Assembly (NCBI RefSeq): GCF_007860075.1
Contig: NZ_SJPP01000001.1
Location: forward strand, 1,054,001-1,118,000
Source: Symmachiella macrocystis
GTDB taxonomy: Bacteria > Planctomycetota > Planctomycetia > Planctomycetales > Planctomycetaceae
DNA length: 64,000 nt
Direction: 5' to 3'
Made by a program: the position numbers and the translations under genes. How positions within the stretch are numbered: position 1 is the first letter of the stretch; each line of letters starts with the position of its first letter. A model generated the notes under the pieces. The model was not told where the DNA came from and did no database searches. It saw nothing but the letters and a program-made list of their open reading frames with translations. This document shows positions 54,588-64,000 of this stretch, in pieces.

Positions 54588-55758
54588 TGAGGACTTTGGT
54601 TGACTTGTAAAGCCAACTGATAGACACGCGCGTGATCTGAAGCGAATTCAGCCCAGGGTATTCGCAGTGGGCCAAGAGAACATGGTCGTCGACAAACTCG
54701 ATGGCGGTGTAGCAGTACCAGCCTTGTGGATCGGTTCCAAGATTCCGGATGTGTTCCCACGTGGCTCCTTCGTCTTTGGAAACAGCGGCGGTGAACGGGC
54801 GGCGACCGACCGGCTTAACAGCTGCCAGCGGATCATTGCCATTGTTCCATACCAGCAGCAGATGACCTGTCGTCGGGATCCGTTCAATGGATGCCGGGGA
54901 TGTGGTGGGTTGAGTTAAGTCAGAACGTTTTAGAGGCGACCAGGTCTGGCCGCCGTCCTTTGAATGCGAGAGTAGCTGACAGTCGCGGCTGCGGCAGAAC
55001 ATCAGCAGACTGCCGTCCGTCAGTTCTACGACACCTGGTTCCTGAGCCAACAGTTCCGATTTCAGCGTACTCTTGCTTGCCCGCCACGACTTGCCTTGAT
55101 CATCGGACAAATAGCAGACGATGTCCGCGGAATTCTGAAATCCAGGCCAACCCGGCAGGTAGTGGACGGCCAGCGGCACGACCAAACGACCGCTCTTCAG
55201 TTGAATCACGCGATCGTTGTTCAACACGCGATAACCCGGCTGATCTTTTGGCACGACGTGCGTCGGTTCGGACCAAGTCTCGCCTTCGTCGGTGCTAGTC
55301 CGCATCAGGATGTTATCCAGATATGGGTATTTCGATCCCGATGGACTGTTGTACTTTTGAACGTAGAACAGGGCGATTCGGCCATCGGCCAACCGCAGCA
55401 GCGAGACGGACATCAGGTTCGCATCACTGTCCTTTCGAGCAATGATCGGAAAGTCGGCGGCGTCCCAGGTCTTTCCGCCGTCAGACGAATAGCGCCCCAC
55501 AAGTTCAGCTGGCGCATGATCTCCTTTGCCAATAAATTTGGAGTATACCAACAGCAGGCTACCATCCTTCAGTTGGATAAAATCTCCTTCACTGTTGCGC
55601 CCATTTCCCGGCCGTGGAGCAATCCGCAACGGTTTCTCAACTCCCGAAGTGACGCCTTGGGGCGAGTCCGCGTTAGACCGACTGGCAGTTAGGACAACTA
55701 TCAGCAGCGTGGCGAATCCAACGGTGCATGGAAACGAGTAGTGCAATCGATTTTTCAT
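54577..55758 (-). CDS. Secreted Asp-box sialidase-like glycoside hydrolase
   Basis: The 393-residue protein has a signal peptide (MKNRLHYSFPCTVGFATLLI...SNA). Five Asp boxes of the S-x-D-x-G-x-T/S-W type are seen (SSDGGKTW, STDEGETW, SDDQGKSW, SKDGGQTW, SKDEGATW), the mark of six-bladed beta-propeller sialidase/BNR enzymes. A possible Arg-binding site lies in RIAPRPGNGR; RSRDCQLL and GRRPFTAAV offer further arginines. The nearest family is BNR/exo-alpha-sialidase, but catalytic residues were not verified, so the substrate may be another acidic sugar. It is translationally coupled to the downstream hydrolase. Confidence 0.88.
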   Translation of the reverse strand: MKNRLHYSFPCTVGFATLLIVVLTASRSNADSPQGVTSGVEKPLRIAPRPGNGRNSEGDFIQLKDGSLLLVYSKFIGKGDHAPAELVGRYSSDGGKTWDAADFPIIARKDSDANLMSVSLLRLADGRIALFYVQKYNSPSGSKYPYLDNILMRTSTDEGETWSEPTHVVPKDQPGYRVLNNDRVIQLKSGRLVVPLAVHYLPGWPGFQNSADIVCYLSDDQGKSWRASKSTLKSELLAQEPGVVELTDGSLLMFCRSRDCQLLSHSKDGGQTWSPLKRSDLTQPTTSPASIERIPTTGHLLLVWNNGNDPLAAVKPVGRRPFTAAVSKDEGATWEHIRNLGTDPQGWYCYTAIEFVDDHVLLAHCEYPGLNSLQITRVSISWLYKSTKVLNEK

Positions 55759-56238
55759 TGTGTGGCTTCAGTCGTAAGTTCGTTGTCAGTGATTCAAGAC
55801 CGCGAGTTACTCGCATAAGTCCATCATTGGAGCTTCTCGGCAGCTAGACTTCAACTGTGCACTTGGCTCTTTTGGGTAATGGCTACGTGTTATCAATCGT
55901 TGGCAGAACAGCGAGTCTCAATAATCTGGTCGGTATCGGATTAGACAATTCAGTCGTGTTTTGGCATATGTGATGGTTGACAACTTCTTTAGCCAGAGTT
56001 CTGCCAGTCGATCAGCTAAGAGAGAGTACAGAGTCACAATCCGAAAACCGTCACCGCGTCTTTACTTGGCGAGTTGGCCGATTCAAACGCTCCTTCTGAC
56101 AATCTATCCGGTGCTTGGATTGCACACGAAACACAGTTTCTGAGCAAATGCACCATTGCCAGATGGGACTGAAATTCTCGACTACACCGATTCTCCGTCA
56201 AGATTCGTCAGCACAAAAGTTAAACCTAACGAAACACA
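55759..56238. other. Intergenic region, nothing recognised
   Basis: About 480 bases with no supported gene. It presumably carries the sialidase-hydrolase promoter and the end of the DUF1501 operon transcript; no strong hairpin was found. Confidence 0.35.
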
Positions 56239-57534
56239 TCACGCGAGTAGATCGGCAATCGGCTGGCCCATATCGGTGATGGGAACCGGGCGGTCGCCGG
56301 CGTATAGGTTCTTCCGATAGTCCACACCGACAGCGGCACAGATCGTGGCGAATAGGTCAGGAACGCTAATGGGATTAGAAACGATCTTCTTGGCGATTTC
56401 GTCAGTTTCGCCCCAGGCTCCGTAATGCGATAGGCCACCGCCAGCGAGAACGCAGCTAAAGGCGCTGCCTTGATGACCACGCCCGCCACCGCTGTCGAAT
56501 TCGGGCGGGCGCCCGAATTCGGTAGTAATGACAATCAAGGTCTTGTCGAGCAGTCGCTTCGCTTCGAGATCATTGATCAATGCGGTGACCGCTGTATCCA
56601 TTTCTTGAATCAGTTTGTGCTGGTTCACAATGCCTTCGTTATGGACGTCCCAGCCGATGCCGTTTAGGAAGTTGAGATTGTGCGATACTTCAATATAGCG
56701 GACGCCGTGTTCGACAAGTCGGCGGCTGAGCAGACAGCGTTGTCCAAACTCGCCGCCATAGCGGTTTCGCAGATCGGCCGGTTCGCGGTCGAGTTGAAAA
56801 ACGCGCATGAACTCTGGGCCGCTCAATTTAAGGCTTTGTGCAATTGCCGCTTCGTAATCCAGCAATCGCTGGTCGGTCGTCGGATCGGCATTGCGACGGA
56901 GAACGGATAGGAATTCCTCCCGGCGCAACTGCCGCTGCGATGTGATGCCGTCGGGGCGAGACAGTCCGGCCGGCCCTTGACTGGTGTCGATCAGATAAAG
57001 GTAGCTGTCGCGTGTGCCGAGAAACCCTGGACCCCGTGTAACGTTGGGATAGCCTATCAATACATAAGGGGGAGTTCCGTCGTGGGCAGCGCCTCGTTCA
57101 TGCGCGATGATTGATCCGATTGATGGATACGTGATTGTTCCGCTGACTGGTCGTCCAGTATGCATGCGATTCGTGGCGGCGGCGTGTTCGTCGATCACTT
57201 CGTGATGTACGCTGCGTACGGCCGTGACGCGATCCATCAGCCTGGCAAGTTGTGGCAAGTGCTCGCAGACTCGCACACCCGGGACGGCTGTTTCGATGGA
57301 ATCGTAGTAGGAGCCTGCCAGCTTCTTTTTCGGGTCACCTTTTCTCTTTGGATCAAACGTGTCGATTTGCCCCATGCCGCCGCCCAGCCAGATCGAGATC
57401 ACATGTTCGGCTTTTCCTTTAAGGAGTTCGTCGGATGGACCGGCGACGGTAGCTTGCCCTAAAGCGAGGCTACAACTAGCCGCCGCACCAGCACCAAGAA
57501 ATCTACGACGATTGAGCGAGGTTAACGATTGCAT
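56239..57534 (-). CDS. DUF1501 Tat-exported protein (locus 2)
   Basis: The 431-residue protein starts at ATG 57534 behind GGAGA. A Tat signal ([20 protein letters not shown]) precedes the DUF1501 body: [20 protein letters not shown] near 43, [20 protein letters not shown] near 108, [20 protein letters not shown] near 290, [20 protein letters not shown] near 340. It differs from the other two copies by retaining HxxxDEH instead of the N-PxHGPGE type. Only 13 bp separate it from the DUF1553 gene upstream, so it is the last gene of an operon. Confidence 0.93.
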   Translation of the reverse strand: MQSLTSLNRRRFLGAGAAASCSLALGQATVAGPSDELLKGKAEHVISIWLGGGMGQIDTFDPKRKGDPKKKLAGSYYDSIETAVPGVRVCEHLPQLARLMDRVTAVRSVHHEVIDEHAAATNRMHTGRPVSGTITYPSIGSIIAHERGAAHDGTPPYVLIGYPNVTRGPGFLGTRDSYLYLIDTSQGPAGLSRPDGITSQRQLRREEFLSVLRRNADPTTDQRLLDYEAAIAQSLKLSGPEFMRVFQLDREPADLRNRYGGEFGQRCLLSRRLVEHGVRYIEVSHNLNFLNGIGWDVHNEGIVNQHKLIQEMDTAVTALINDLEAKRLLDKTLIVITTEFGRPPEFDSGGGRGHQGSAFSCVLAGGGLSHYGAWGETDEIAKKIVSNPISVPDLFATICAAVGVDYRKNLYAGDRPVPITDMGQPIADLLA

Positions 57535-57547
57535 GATTTTATCTCCA

Positions 57548-60500
57548 TTACGGCATCCAGACGAACTCGCGGTGATTGATCAGGCTCCAGACGACATCTT
57601 CATAGACAACACGCCAACTCGGCGTAAGACGAGGGTCCGGCGGCGGACCGGCGAGGACGCGACGTTCGATTTCTAGTTGAATCGCATTTGCTTTTGGACG
57701 TCCATGGTTGAACCACGTAACCTGTGGTAGCGGTGGGTGTTCTTCAAGTTGAACGATCTTGTCGTGCAGAACGAGACGCGTGTTAAAATCCTTTGTCAGT
57801 GCACGGGCAAACACCTTTCGTTCGTCCGGTTTCGGCAAACGGCTGAGGATGCGCAGGAACAACGTGTCAACGAGAGACTCTGCCGATTCGGCCGCAATGG
57901 CCAATTCCGCTAATTCGCTTTGATGCGAGACTCTCGCCAGTGTGGCCGACAACGTGCTATTGGCAAGGACGCCCGGTTGCAGAACATTGGGGTCGGTTTC
58001 GCGCTCGGCAATCGGCATTTGCCGTGCGCCTGTCCAGCCGAATGCTTCGAGAACATCAACTACCGCGCGAGCCTTGGGTAGCGATAAACTAGGACGATCC
58101 CGTTCATTTTTCAGATCGCCGAACATCCACGCGCGGGTCGGGTGTCCCAAGGTTTGGCGACTGCCGAGCGGACGGCGTCCGTCGTGTACGAAGGTGAGTT
58201 CTTCAACATCGATGGGACGGCCTGTGCAATGGTGCAACGAGTCGACGATCTGCTCGGCTGTTAGACGACGACGCTCGGGGGCATTAAAGAAACGCTGCCC
58301 TGGCGAAGCATTACGGTTTTTTCCAACCGCCGCGCGTTGATATGTCCGGGATGATACGATCAGCCGCACAATGTGACGAAAGTCGTAATCGTGGCTGATC
58401 AATTCGTGCGCCAACCAATCGAGCAATTCCGGATGACTGGCGGCGTGACCTTCCCAGTCATGGACCGGTTCCACTATTCCTGCTCCGATCAACTGTTTCC
58501 AGGTTCGATTAATGATAACGCGTGAGAAGCGTGCGTTCTGCGGAGCGGTGATCAGGGCGGCAAGTCGTTCGCGTGTGTCGGTTGGTTTTTGCATGAGCTG
58601 GTCGATGTTTTCGCCGTCGACTGCCCCTGTGACCGAGGCAAACGGCCAATGCGGACGGACCGGTTGATCAGGATTGAGCGTCGCCTGAATCAGCGATTCT
58701 CGCGTCTTCTGGCCTTCAAAAAACGCCACCGGGACGCGACTGGTTTTCGGAACGGTGACCGGCTTGCGGCTGAGCATGGCGGCCAGCGCGTAGAGGTCGC
58801 TTTGCGTCGTGCTGTGATAAGGCGAGTCATGACAGCGGGCACATTCCAACTCGATACCCAGAAACGCGGAAGCGATGATATGGCCTTTGGCGGCAAACGG
58901 AGCGTCGTTCTCTCCCGCGAGCCCAAATCCCGCACTGCCGCCTTCGGCAGCTCCACCGCGCAGCATGATCAGTTCTGTGACCATGCGATCCAGCCGCTTG
59001 TTGTCACGCAATGAGTCATATAGGAACCAGCGGAACGGTCCGGTGCTGTTCAGCGATGCATTCAGCAGCGACGGATTCTCCGCAAGCAGATCCAGCCAAA
59101 AGCTCATCCAGCGGTCAGCGAAACGAACATCGCTGAGTAGTTGGTCGACTAGGCTGCTCCGTTTGTTGGGATTCGTGTCGGCGAGAAACGCGCGTGCTTC
59201 ATCGGCTGTGGGCGGAATACCGATTGTGTCCAGATAGATGCGGCGGAGGAAAGCCTCGTCATCAATAACCGCCGAAAAGGCAACATCAGCTGCAGCCAAC
59301 GGAGGGGCAGGCCACGGAGCACCCTCCTTCACCCATTGTTCCAACAGTTTGATTTGTTCCCCAGACAAACCGTCATCCGACGGAGGCATATCACCGTCAC
59401 GAATTCGTACGATCAATTCGCTCGCTTCCAAGTCTCCGGGGACGATCGCCGGTATCTCCGAATCACCAGCTTTGAGCGCCGCCTCGCGCGAATCCAACTT
59501 CAGACCTCCTTTGTCCTTCTCGCCGTGGCAACGAATACAGTGTTCTCTCAAAATCGGCAGGACTTTGCCGTGGAAGTGTTCAGCTTGCCGGGCGTCGCTG
59601 TCTGCCGCAGCGGCAACAGCGCGTTTGATCTTCGCTCCAACAAATGCGTCAATCGGATGAAGGACATCACCGTCGTCGGTTCGCGGGACTACCGGCGGGG
59701 GACTTTTCTTCAACCACGTATCGGCCATGCGATGTCGTTTTTTCCAGAAATCGTCCTGCGATGCAGCCGCATTGCGGCGGCGCTCGTCGTCTAATTGTGC
59801 GAGCAATTTCTCAACTCGTAACAAAGCCGGCTCGATGGCTGCGTCGGTCAGAGGTACTCGTTTCGAATTGCCGCCAAGCAGTTCAAAACTCTTACCATCC
59901 CTCGAAAGGATCGCCACACAGATTTCACCGGTCTCCGTGCGGTGTCCGCTGCCGCCGACGACGAGTTCCAAAACGATCCGTGTCTTGCGGCTCGTCTTCA
60001 ATTCGATCGTTGCCTCGCCAAACGCCTCTTGCTGGTGATATCCGTGAGCCCGCAATCCGGGCAACGGTGGTTCGGCGACGGGCGTGACGCGTTCTTCACC
60101 GTCTGGCGGGCGTGATGTGATTGGTTTGGTTCGCGCAACGACCTTGCCGTCGATCCACAACCGTCCCAATGCGCGGGTGCGCATGAGGAAACGATGCTTT
60201 CCGGCTGGGAGTTCGACATCGCCCGCCATTCGCAACAGTACCGGAGCATTCCAGCTCGAACGAATGCCCCATGAGTCGTACCATAACGGAATTCGCGGCA
60301 GCAAAAAGGTATCCCCGATCCAGCGAACAGATTCACTGGGCCATTGTTCGCCTTCATTGAGCCATCGGTCACGTGTCGGCAAACCCGCGCAGAGTTGCAC
60401 CAGCACGCCACCATCGGGGATGTCGGCCAGTTCGGGCATGACTTCCTTTTGGGGTATCGCCACGCGCGGCTTTCCAACGCGACGAAACCTCGCCGCCATC

Positions 60501-61216
60501 GTCTTGTTATCCAGCGCCGCGCGATAGATCGCGATTCCGTCGAGCAGGCCCACAAAGCCATTCCCGATCCGGACGACGTCATCATCGACGACTGGTGGAT
60601 CCTTGGTTTTACCGCCATAACTCCATGTGCCGTCGGTCGGTTTGCCGTTGACCCAACCGCGAATCGATTTCGGATCGCCAAAGCGATACGACACAGCGAT
60701 GTGGTGCCAACCTGTGGCGACGGGAAAGCCATTTTTCGAATCCCAGCGATGCCAGTGTTTGTCTTCGCTGGACAGCTTCGTAGCGAACAGGAAACTCAGT
60801 CGCGCTTCGCCCTGGGCGCCCACCAAGCGCAGCGACCAGTTCTGATTGTCTCGCGCGAACTTCGGTGAACCGGTTCGGCCCTTACTGACTACGTACCGGA
60901 TCTGTCCTTCACGAATGTTGGACGGATTGACCCATGCTTCCATTGTGATTGCGTCGCCATTGGTGAAGTCGAATTTGCTGTTCGGTCCCGTGTCGGCAAC
61001 GACAAAATATCCGCCACGATCGATGCGCACAGCCGTGTTGTTCGCGGCCATGTCGGGAAACTCCGGCGGCCTCGGTCCGGCTTGATCGCGTTGCACGTTT
61101 CCCTTGGCTGTCAGAGGCGTTGATTCCTCGGTGCCAAAGTCCCATTGCGCGACGGGCGATGTATCCTCTGCCGCGAAGAGTGTGGAGACGAGCAGGATCG
61201 AGTAAATCATAGACAT
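57548..61216 (-). CDS. LamG-PA14-PSCyt1-DUF1549-DUF1553 protein (locus 2)
   Basis: The 1222-residue secreted protein has a short signal peptide ([16 protein letters not shown]). Residues about 20-245 are a LamG/concanavalin-like domain ([41 protein letters not shown]). A PA14-like part ([30 protein letters not shown]) spans about 260-440. A c-type heme site [20 protein letters not shown] lies near 562, then [17 protein letters not shown]1549 ([20 protein letters not shown]) is near 655-830 and DUF1553 ([20 protein letters not shown]) from about 900 to the end. The LamG and PA14 domains suggest sugar binding. It is in an operon with DUF1501 genes on both sides. Confidence 0.9.
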   Translation of the reverse strand: MSMIYSILLVSTLFAAEDTSPVAQWDFGTEESTPLTAKGNVQRDQAGPRPPEFPDMAANNTAVRIDRGGYFVVADTGPNSKFDFTNGDAITMEAWVNPSNIREGQIRYVVSKGRTGSPKFARDNQNWSLRLVGAQGEARLSFLFATKLSSEDKHWHRWDSKNGFPVATGWHHIAVSYRFGDPKSIRGWVNGKPTDGTWSYGGKTKDPPVVDDDVVRIGNGFVGLLDGIAIYRAALDNKTMAARFRRVGKPRVAIPQKEVMPELADIPDGGVLVQLCAGLPTRDRWLNEGEQWPSESVRWIGDTFLLPRIPLWYDSWGIRSSWNAPVLLRMAGDVELPAGKHRFLMRTRALGRLWIDGKVVARTKPITSRPPDGEERVTPVAEPPLPGLRAHGYHQQEAFGEATIELKTSRKTRIVLELVVGGSGHRTETGEICVAILSRDGKSFELLGGNSKRVPLTDAAIEPALLRVEKLLAQLDDERRRNAAASQDDFWKKRHRMADTWLKKSPPPVVPRTDDGDVLHPIDAFVGAKIKRAVAAAADSDARQAEHFHGKVLPILREHCIRCHGEKDKGGLKLDSREAALKAGDSEIPAIVPGDLEASELIVRIRDGDMPPSDDGLSGEQIKLLEQWVKEGAPWPAPPLAAADVAFSAVIDDEAFLRRIYLDTIGIPPTADEARAFLADTNPNKRSSLVDQLLSDVRFADRWMSFWLDLLAENPSLLNASLNSTGPFRWFLYDSLRDNKRLDRMVTELIMLRGGAAEGGSAGFGLAGENDAPFAAKGHIIASAFLGIELECARCHDSPYHSTTQSDLYALAAMLSRKPVTVPKTSRVPVAFFEGQKTRESLIQATLNPDQPVRPHWPFASVTGAVDGENIDQLMQKPTDTRERLAALITAPQNARFSRVIINRTWKQLIGAGIVEPVHDWEGHAASHPELLDWLAHELISHDYDFRHIVRLIVSSRTYQRAAVGKNRNASPGQRFFNAPERRRLTAEQIVDSLHHCTGRPIDVEELTFVHDGRRPLGSRQTLGHPTRAWMFGDLKNERDRPSLSLPKARAVVDVLEAFGWTGARQMPIAERETDPNVLQPGVLANSTLSATLARVSHQSELAELAIAAESAESLVDTLFLRILSRLPKPDERKVFARALTKDFNTRLVLHDKIVQLEEHPPLPQVTWFNHGRPKANAIQLEIERRVLAGPPPDPRLTPSWRVVYEDVVWSLINHREFVWMP

Positions 61217-61282
61217 GTGTCGGTCTCGTTGGGCATCTAACGGTTTGGCAACGGCACAGTGGTTCGAAGCAGTGGGGTCGCC

Positions 61283-62707
61283 CTACGTAGAGCGAATCCT
61301 CTTGAAGAAATGCCCTTCGTTCAAATCGACACGTTCGGGGCGTCCCTTGTGCATGTAAACGACCTTTGTGTGATCCATGCCGAGCAAGCCCATGATTGTG
61401 GCATGGATGTCGTGGACGTGAAGCTTGTCTTCGACAGCGTACAGTCCGAGGTCGTCGGTTGCGCCGATTGTCTGCCCTGCTTTCACCCCTCCGCCCGCCA
61501 TCCACATCGTAAAGCCGGTCGGGTTGTGGTCCCGACCTGTGCCTTTCTCGCTCATCGGAGTCCGGCCGAATTCGCCACCCCAAACGACCAGTGTCTCGTC
61601 GAGCAATCCGCGCTGTTTGAGATCGGCAATCAGTCCCGCAATCGGCTGGTCGACGCCGCGGCACAGGCGGGCATGGTTGGTTTCGATATTGCTGTGGCTG
61701 TCCCATTTGCTGCCGGCGCCGGAGTAGAGTTGCACGAAACGCACACCGCGCTCGACCAGTCGGCGAGCCAAGAGGCACTGGCGACCGTAGACGGCGGTTT
61801 CTTTTTGGTCGATGCCGTACAGTTCCTGGATGTGCTTTGGTTCCTGATCCAAGTCGATCGCACTCGGCGCATCAGCTTGCATTCTCGCGGCGAGTTCGTA
61901 ACTGCGGATGCGCGCCTCCAGTTCGGAGTTCGACTCGCGGTTGGTGTAATGACGACGGTTCAAACGGTTGATAAATTCGAGCTTACGTTGCTGCTGTGTG
62001 TTGGAAATGCCCTTGGGATTGTTCAGATTACGAAGCGGTTCGGCCCCAGTCTCGAACAATACACCTTGGTGACTGGACGGCATGAAGCCGGAGCCCCAGG
62101 CGCGGGCTCCATTAACGACCATCGAGTTGCTGTCCTTCATCACGACAAACGTCGGCAAGCTCTCAGTCGGTGTACCGAGCCCATATGATACCCACGCCCC
62201 AAGTGACGGCCGGCCTCCGAAAACCGCGCCAGTGTTCATCTGGCAAACCCCTCCCGCATGATTGATGCCGTCGGAAACGCACGAATGAATCACGCACAGT
62301 TCGTCGGCGATGCCGTGGTGGTGTGGCAGCCAATCGGAAATCCACAGCCCGCTTTCGCCGCACTGTTCCCACTTTCGCTTGCTTTCCAAGATGGGTGAAT
62401 TGACCTCACCCATGGCCGTGACCGGACGTTCGAAGCTTTCCGGCAAGGTTTGTCCGGCCAACTTATTGACCGCTGGTTTGCGGTCGAACAAGTCGAGGTG
62501 GCTTGGTCCGCCTTCCATGAACAGCCAAATGATGTTCTTGGCGTTGCCAATTTGGCTTGGGATCTTCTTGGCAACAGGATTTTCCGGTGCGGCGGCGAAA
62601 AGTGACTTTCCGTTCAGCGCAGCAAACGCCAATGCACCGAAACCCCCGCCGGCGCTGCACAGGAACTCACGTCGTGAACCGGGGTGATCGACTTGATGAC
62701 AACTCAT
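61283..62707 (-). CDS. DUF1501 Tat-exported protein (locus 3)
   Basis: The 474-residue product has a Tat-like signal (GSRREFLCSAGGGFGALAFA). The body includes IIWLFMEGGPSHLDLFDRKP near 60, IHSCVSDGINHAGGVCQMNT near 140, RQCLLARRLVERGVRFVQLY near 290, KWDSHSNIETNHARLCRGVD and VVWGGEFGRTPMSEKGTGRD. It is closest in motif spelling to locus 1. The gap to the upstream DUF1553 gene is 73 bp and to the downstream LamG gene 66 bp, all on one strand, so the four genes 56239-64000 form one likely operon. Confidence 0.93.
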   Translation of the reverse strand: MSCHQVDHPGSRREFLCSAGGGFGALAFAALNGKSLFAAAPENPVAKKIPSQIGNAKNIIWLFMEGGPSHLDLFDRKPAVNKLAGQTLPESFERPVTAMGEVNSPILESKRKWEQCGESGLWISDWLPHHHGIADELCVIHSCVSDGINHAGGVCQMNTGAVFGGRPSLGAWVSYGLGTPTESLPTFVVMKDSNSMVVNGARAWGSGFMPSSHQGVLFETGAEPLRNLNNPKGISNTQQQRKLEFINRLNRRHYTNRESNSELEARIRSYELAARMQADAPSAIDLDQEPKHIQELYGIDQKETAVYGRQCLLARRLVERGVRFVQLYSGAGSKWDSHSNIETNHARLCRGVDQPIAGLIADLKQRGLLDETLVVWGGEFGRTPMSEKGTGRDHNPTGFTMWMAGGGVKAGQTIGATDDLGLYAVEDKLHVHDIHATIMGLLGMDHTKVVYMHKGRPERVDLNEGHFFKRIRST

Positions 62708-62780
62708 GAAACCCTTTCGGTGGTCGGAATGTTAAGTCGACTCGCTATAAATTTGGCGGAACGGCAATCCATCCTGCACC

Positions 62781-64000
62781 TTAGTGCAAGTAAAGGAACT
62801 CGTTGGAATTAAACAGTGCGTGGCAGAAGTCGGTCACAGCGTTGAGCTCCCTCATTGAGGCAAGTGATCCGGCATCCAGCGGAGTTTGCCGCAGCCAACC
62901 GGTGTCCGGCGCGGGTTGTTCGCCGTTATCGCCTTCGAACGTCCAGTCCAGAATACGACTGGCCTTTACGTCGTCGCCGCCGACCAGTAGTTGTTCACGG
63001 GGCAGCGCACTGCGACTAACCGTCAGCCGAGCAAGCTGGCCATCCCATTGATGACCGCGCCCGTCACGACCACCGGTGACCATCTTCATTTGGGGATTTT
63101 GAATTCGGCTGACGACGGATGTTTCGACGGTTGCCGTTTCTAATCGCGCCTGCGGATCGGACAGATCCTTCATATAGAATGTGACCGTTCCACTAGTCGG
63201 ATTGTCGGGCGACGTGGTCGCCGAAATCGACACGGCAAAATAGACGGGTTTGCCCAGTGGAAATCGCAAACCTGAAGCAACCACTTCATAAGCGGGTTCA
63301 TCCTGAAACGTCCGGCCGACCAACTGCACGATGAGATTGCGCGGTTGATAAGCCGACTTCTTGCTTGTAACGCCGATACTCCAGCCGTTGGTCTTTGTGC
63401 TGCCGTTCCAGCGAGAAATCAGCGTGTTGACGCTGGCATTTGAATAGAGCCGATCGAGAATCGCGATTACTTCAACCGTGAACCGGCCATCTAGGCCTTC
63501 CGCCTTCTCCACGTACAGCCGTTCGAAGCGGCTGCCAGGCTGGATCCAAAGTGTTTTTCCGCCGAGACCAAAATCGTTCACCGAGCCAAACTGTTGCCGA
63601 ACCGGACGCAGGCCGGTTTCGTTTGGAAACTTGTCGACGACCACCGGAGCCGGGATCACCTTTTCCTGATCGTGAACAAATGCCAACGTTTCGCTGAGTT
63701 CGCTCTCCGATACTTCACGGCCAAACACCAATTGATACGCAGTGCGCACGTCGTCCAATTCAAGCTGTTTTTTGCCATTTAGCAATCGTCGGGCAAAGGC
63801 GCGCGATCGCTCAAGGCTCCATTCTCCGTTCACCAGCAGCAGTGACTGAATAGGCGTGGTGGTGGCAACGCGATCGGCCGCGGATTCGAAGCCCAAAGGG
63901 GCGTCAAAACCGGCGAGCATTTCATCTGGTTTGTTTCGCATTCTCTTGACATATACGCTGCGATATGGTGACGTGCCGTTGACCGAAGCGCCTCCCACGC
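62781..64000 (-). CDS. DUF1553 protein with inserted LamG domain, incomplete at window edge
   Basis: Only the last 405 residues are in the window. They start in the DUF1553 core (NGTSPYRSVYVKRMRN, ESAADRVATTTPIQSLLLVN) and continue to YQLVFGREVSESELSETLAF. A LamG-like domain of about 240 residues follows (DGRFTVEVIAILDRLYSNAS, RLTVSRSALPREQLLVGG, ASRILDWTFEGDNGEQ). The DUF1553 end then resumes: AVTDFCHALFNSNEFLYLH. In ordinary DUF1553 proteins the two flanks are adjacent, so the LamG domain is inserted within the C-terminal domain. Upstream PSCyt1 and DUF1549 parts are presumably beyond 64000. Confidence 0.88.
   Translation of the reverse strand, partial: VGGASVNGTSPYRSVYVKRMRNKPDEMLAGFDAPLGFESAADRVATTTPIQSLLLVNGEWSLERSRAFARRLLNGKKQLELDDVRTAYQLVFGREVSESELSETLAFVHDQEKVIPAPVVVDKFPNETGLRPVRQQFGSVNDFGLGGKTLWIQPGSRFERLYVEKAEGLDGRFTVEVIAILDRLYSNASVNTLISRWNGSTKTNGWSIGVTSKKSAYQPRNLIVQLVGRTFQDEPAYEVVASGLRFPLGKPVYFAVSISATTSPDNPTSGTVTFYMKDLSDPQARLETATVETSVVSRIQNPQMKMVTGGRDGRGHQWDGQLARLTVSRSALPREQLLVGGDDVKASRILDWTFEGDNGEQPAPDTGWLRQTPLDAGSLASMRELNAVTDFCHALFNSNEFLYLH

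Noticed and set aside
61259-62188. 309-codon plus-strand open frame
   Set aside because: Antisense to a DUF1501 gene; codon structure of the DUF1501 frame explains it.

Overview
The window looks like chromosome of a planctomycete (phylum Planctomycetota). The reasons are three DUF1501 proteins paired with secreted PSCyt1/DUF1549/DUF1553 proteins, ECF sigma factors paired with very large membrane Ser/Thr kinases, a BlaI/M56-peptidase pair with WD40 repeats, TIGR03067-like domains and LamG insertions. No genus can be named from the sequence alone. Most start sites were chosen from Shine-Dalgarno spacing or ATGA-type overlaps.

Region 1 (1-7.3 kb) is core chromosome: a truncated response regulator whose phosphoacceptor Asp is Glu, csrA with a near-consensus promoter and long leader, tRNA-Glu with a strong terminator, a small unknown gene, a CBM9/DOMON-like protein, uvrA, and convergent to uvrA an alkyltransferase-like (ATL) protein. 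Region 2 (7.27 to about 24.1 kb) is a mobile island abutting tRNA-Pro(GGG). It carries a large serine recombinase whose last codons lie inside the tRNA, a small recombinase partner, an operator-like palindromic intergenic region, a Zn-ribbon/TOPRIM primase, a DinG-like helicase lacking its own Walker A, an HTH-ParB-TopoVI-A-like fusion, a ParB-DNA methyltransferase fusion, a DUF1937 protein, zinc ribbons, a HARE-HTH protein, HNH nuclease and terminase small and large subunits. No portal, capsid or tail genes follow. An ECF sigma factor fused to a multi-pass membrane protein, and a secreted LTxxQ-type protein, sit in its middle like cargo. A resolvase scrap marks the right side.

Region 3 (25-41.2 kb) is a signalling block on the minus strand: BlaI plus a 1879-aa BlaR1-like M56/WD40 protein with a textbook promoter flanked by two palindromic operators; then two paralogous ECF sigma-kinase pairs. 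Each kinase starts with an anti-sigma-type zinc motif (H-x3-C-x2-C); one is fused to HlyD/TolC-like coiled coils, the other to duplicated extracytoplasmic domains. Region 4 (41.5-47.1 kb) is accessory: a SAM methyltransferase, an AMP-forming acyl-CoA ligase, a two-HTH regulator carrying a GTCGG-rich segment, and remnants of two mobile elements, one a tyrosine integrase tail beside a 12-bp match to the tRNA-Pro 3' end.

Region 5 (47.7-64 kb, all minus strand) holds secreted degradation-type genes: DUF1553/DUF1501 pairs, an Asp-box sialidase-like protein and a tandem alpha/beta-hydrolase. The physiological substrate is not visible from the sequence.
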